Notes under the pieces: generated by a model
Seen by the model: the letters and a program-made list of their open reading frames with translations, nothing else
Told to the model about the DNA's origin: nothing
The model's database searches: none
Part shown: positions 39,062 through 40,881 of the stretch, one piece after another
Position numbering within the stretch: the stretch's first letter is position 1
How the letters are laid out: the number at the start of each line of letters is the position of its first letter
Assembly (NCBI GenBank): GCA_028714315.1
Contig: JAQTMN010000021.1
Coordinates: 1-40,881, forward strand
Reading direction: 5' to 3'
Length of the DNA: 40,881 bases
Origin: Sulfuricella sp.
GTDB taxonomy: Bacteria; Pseudomonadota; Gammaproteobacteria; Burkholderiales; Sulfuricellaceae
Position numbers and translations under genes: made by a program

Positions 39062-40180
39062 ATGGAATCCATACTCAAAAATTCGAAGCGTCTGGTCGTC
39101 AAAGTCGGCAGCAGCCTGGTTACCAACAGCGGTGCCGGACTCGACCACGAAGCCCTCGCCAACTGGGCGGCGCAGATCGCCCAACTGAAGACGATGGGGC
39201 GCGAAGTCGTGCTGGTGTCTTCCGGCGCGATCGCCGAAGGGATGCAGCGTCTGGGCTGGAAAAAGCGCCCCCGCGCCGTGCACGAATTGCAGGCCGCTGC
39301 CGCCGTGGGGCAGATGGGGCTGGTGCAGGTGTACGAAACCTGCTTCCGCAAGCACGGCCTGCATACCGCGCAGATATTGCTCACCCACGACGATCTGGCC
39401 GACCGCAAGCGCTACCTGAATGCCCGCTCCACCCTGCGCACCCTGCTCGAACTTGACACCATCCCGATCATCAACGAAAACGACACCGTCGTGACCGAGG
39501 AAATCCGCTTCGGCGACAACGATACGCTGGGCGCGCTGGTAACCAACCTGATCGACGCCGACGCGCTGGTGATCCTGACCGACCAGAAGGGCCTGTTTAC
39601 CGGCGACCCGCGCAAGGATCCGGCCGCCACCCTGGTGGAGGAAGCCACGGCCGGCGATCCGGCGCTTGAAGCCATGGCGGGCGGCGCGGGCAGCGATATC
39701 GGCAGCGGCGGCATGCTTACCAAAATCCTCGCCGCCAAGCGCGCCGCGCGCAGCGGCGCCCACACCGTGATCGCCTGGGGCCGTGAGCCCAATGCGCTGG
39801 TCCGCCTGGCTCAGGGCGAAGCCATCGGCACCCAGCTCATCGCCGGGCAAATGAAAACCGCCGCGCGCAAGCAATGGCTGGCCGACCACCTGCAAGTCGG
39901 CGGCAAGCTCACGCTCGACGCCGGTGCCGCCAAGGCGCTGTGCAAGGGCGGCAAGAGCCTGCTGCCGATCGGCGTGACCGCGCTATCCGGCGACTTCGAG
40001 CGCGGCGCGGTCGTCACCTGCCTGGACGAAGCCGGCCGCGAAATCGCCCGCGGCCTGGTCAACTACAGCGCCCAGGAAACCGCGAAAATCCTGCGCCGCG
40101 CCAGCCCGGAAATAGAAACGATTTTGGGCTACGTGGATGAGCCGGAGTTGATTCACCGGGATAATCTGGTATTGCTTTGA
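39062..40180 (+). CDS. proB: glutamate 5-kinase
   Basis: First enzyme of proline synthesis, phosphorylating glutamate. The 372 aa comprise an amino-acid kinase domain (about 1-255; [70 protein letters not shown]) and a C-terminal PUA domain (about 275-360). The length matches the PUA-containing form (E. coli 367). The ATG at 39062 starts [15 protein letters not shown]. proB next to obgE is common in betaproteobacteria. A strong bidirectional terminator follows. Confidence 0.96.
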   Translation: MESILKNSKRLVVKVGSSLVTNSGAGLDHEALANWAAQIAQLKTMGREVVLVSSGAIAEGMQRLGWKKRPRAVHELQAAAAVGQMGLVQVYETCFRKHGLHTAQILLTHDDLADRKRYLNARSTLRTLLELDTIPIINENDTVVTEEIRFGDNDTLGALVTNLIDADALVILTDQKGLFTGDPRKDPAATLVEEATAGDPALEAMAGGAGSDIGSGGMLTKILAAKRAARSGAHTVIAWGREPNALVRLAQGEAIGTQLIAGQMKTAARKQWLADHLQVGGKLTLDAGAAKALCKGGKSLLPIGVTALSGDFERGAVVTCLDEAGREIARGLVNYSAQETAKILRRASPEIETILGYVDEPELIHRDNLVLL

Positions 40181-40225
40181 ACCAGCCGGACGAGGCGATC
40201 CAAACTTTTCGAATCCCGATCTACC

Positions 40226-40261
40226 CAAACAAAAGCCCGGCGATAACCGGGCTTTTGTTTG
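40226..40261. terminator. bidirectional intrinsic terminator after proB
   Basis: A perfect 15-bp stem (arms CAAACAAAAGCCCGG and CCGGGCTTTTGTTTG) with loop CGATAA. The T-rich ends on both strands suit transcripts from proB and from the convergent gene at the right edge. Confidence 0.92.
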
Positions 40262-40287
40262 TGCTTCACTCTATCTGGAACGGACCT

Positions 40288-40390
40288 GTGGGTACGGCTT
40301 TAGCCGTACAAGTCAGGCTGCACCCGCAAGGAGTGTCCCCGCCGCGAGCGGCAGCAAACCTGCTCGCACGGGCGAGAAAACCTGACCCAC
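40288..40390 (+). repeat. GTGGGTACGGCTT palindromic repeat, interrupted copy
   Basis: Starts GTGGGTACGGCTTTAGCCGT and continues ACAAGTCAGGCTG. About 56 bases later it resumes with AAAACCTGACCCAC. Without the extra bases it would match the reverse of the 47-base copy at 26208-26254. Confidence 0.75.
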
Positions 40391-40443
40391 ATGGCATTGC
40401 CGTTAATTACGAGAGGCAGCCCCACGCAACTCCCCATTGGCAC

Positions 40444-40881
40444 CTACGCCCCTAAAGGCACCTGCCGCATCGGATCGGCGCCGATGGTGCCGCGCAGGCT
40501 TTCCAGGTAGGCGTCGCTCTTCACCCATTCCAGCTTGGCCTTGGCGCCCGCGAGCCGCGTCGGGATGTCGAGGCGTTCCGCCATGTCCTGGTGGCTGGCG
40601 CGGTTGGCGAAGGCGTCGAGGTAGGCGACGTGGCGCTGCCATAGGGCGATGTCCCTTGCCTGCTTGGTCTCCAGCCGCTCGCGGTACCAGTCCGAGGCGA
40701 GCAGCGCGTCGCGGGTGAATAGGGCGCGGATCGCCGGGTCGTGCTGGTCCTTGTCCTGGTAGCTGCCGGTCGCCATGATGTGGAGCAGGGCCTTGAGCGG
40801 CGGGCAGGCGTCTTCCACGCTGCCGTCCTCGAGGTAGCAGGCCGCCACTTTTTGCTGCGCTTCGACGATGTTCTCCACGCC
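40444..40881 (-). CDS. C-terminal fragment of an unassigned protein
   Basis: The open frame continues past the right edge; about 145 residues are visible, ending in RQVPLGA and a stop near 40444. The segment is mostly helical and charged (LEDGSVEDACPPLKALLHIM, HDPAIRALFTRDALLASDWY, RDIALWQRHVAYLDAF). It has no membrane segment or nucleotide-binding motif that I can see. It looks like the helical tail of a larger, well-conserved enzyme, but I do not recognise the family with confidence. The frame begins mid-protein here, so the GTG near the edge should not be read as a start. It is convergent with proB across the terminator. Confidence 0.7.
   Translation of the reverse strand, partial: GVENIVEAQQKVAACYLEDGSVEDACPPLKALLHIMATGSYQDKDQHDPAIRALFTRDALLASDWYRERLETKQARDIALWQRHVAYLDAFANRASHQDMAERLDIPTRLAGAKAKLEWVKSDAYLESLRGTIGADPMRQVPLGA

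Overview
The window looks like a piece of a betaproteobacterial chromosome, most likely Nitrosomonadales (Gallionella/Sulfuricella-like). The reasons are the gene order (nadK divergent from hrcA-hemH-grpE-dnaK-dnaJ; pilS-pilR beside tRNA-Pro, ispB, rplU-rpmA-obgE-proB), the protein sequences and the GC-rich coding DNA. The taxon is an inference. I see no prophage, complete insertion sequence, CRISPR array or rRNA. Most of it is conserved chromosomal backbone, but the spacers between genes are unusually full of repeats.

Layout. 1-7206: start of recN and nadK (minus), then hrcA, hemH and the heat-shock chaperones grpE-dnaK-dnaJ (plus), with a sigma32-type promoter before grpE. 7310-10903 (minus): a PAS-PAS-GGDEF-EAL cyclic-di-GMP protein and cysS. 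11026-11366: an antitoxin followed by a truncated PIN-domain toxin. 11505-18383 (plus): a type IV pilus minor-pilin operon, pilE-fimT-pilV-pilW-pilX-pilY1. 18384-18924: a gene-free repeat-rich stretch. 18925-20601 (minus): glnS. 20707-27193 (plus): a TPR/NTF2-like protein, an L,D-transpeptidase, two cyclophilins, lpxH, a divergent DAHP-synthase-like protein and purU. 27429-28875 (minus): ampD, an FNR/CRP regulator and a candidate FNR-controlled small RNA. 28930-32520 (plus): a cation-exchanger-like membrane protein and glycogen phosphorylase. 32718-37060 (minus): pilR, pilS, a PP0621-type zinc-ribbon protein, tRNA-Pro(CGG) and ispB. 37219-40180 (plus): rplU, rpmA, obgE and proB. The right edge holds the 3' end of an unassigned gene.

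How parts fit. The pilus operon and the PilS/PilR pair belong to one type IV pilus system. The TPR and L,D-transpeptidase genes share a C-terminal NTF2-like domain and sit in one envelope-related gene run with periplasmic and cytoplasmic cyclophilins. The FNR-like regulator is followed on the same strand by an FNR-box-like site, a -10-like hexamer at class II spacing, and about 110 nt without a gene ending in an intrinsic terminator. That RNA would carry two C-rich anti-Shine-Dalgarno-like stretches.

The other striking signal is a set of five intergenic elements made of degenerate period-7 repeats in two inverted arms. They run almost exactly from the stop codon of one gene to the start codon of the next, and use three different heptad sequences with one architecture. 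Other palindromic families are also present; one copy lies in frame inside hemH.
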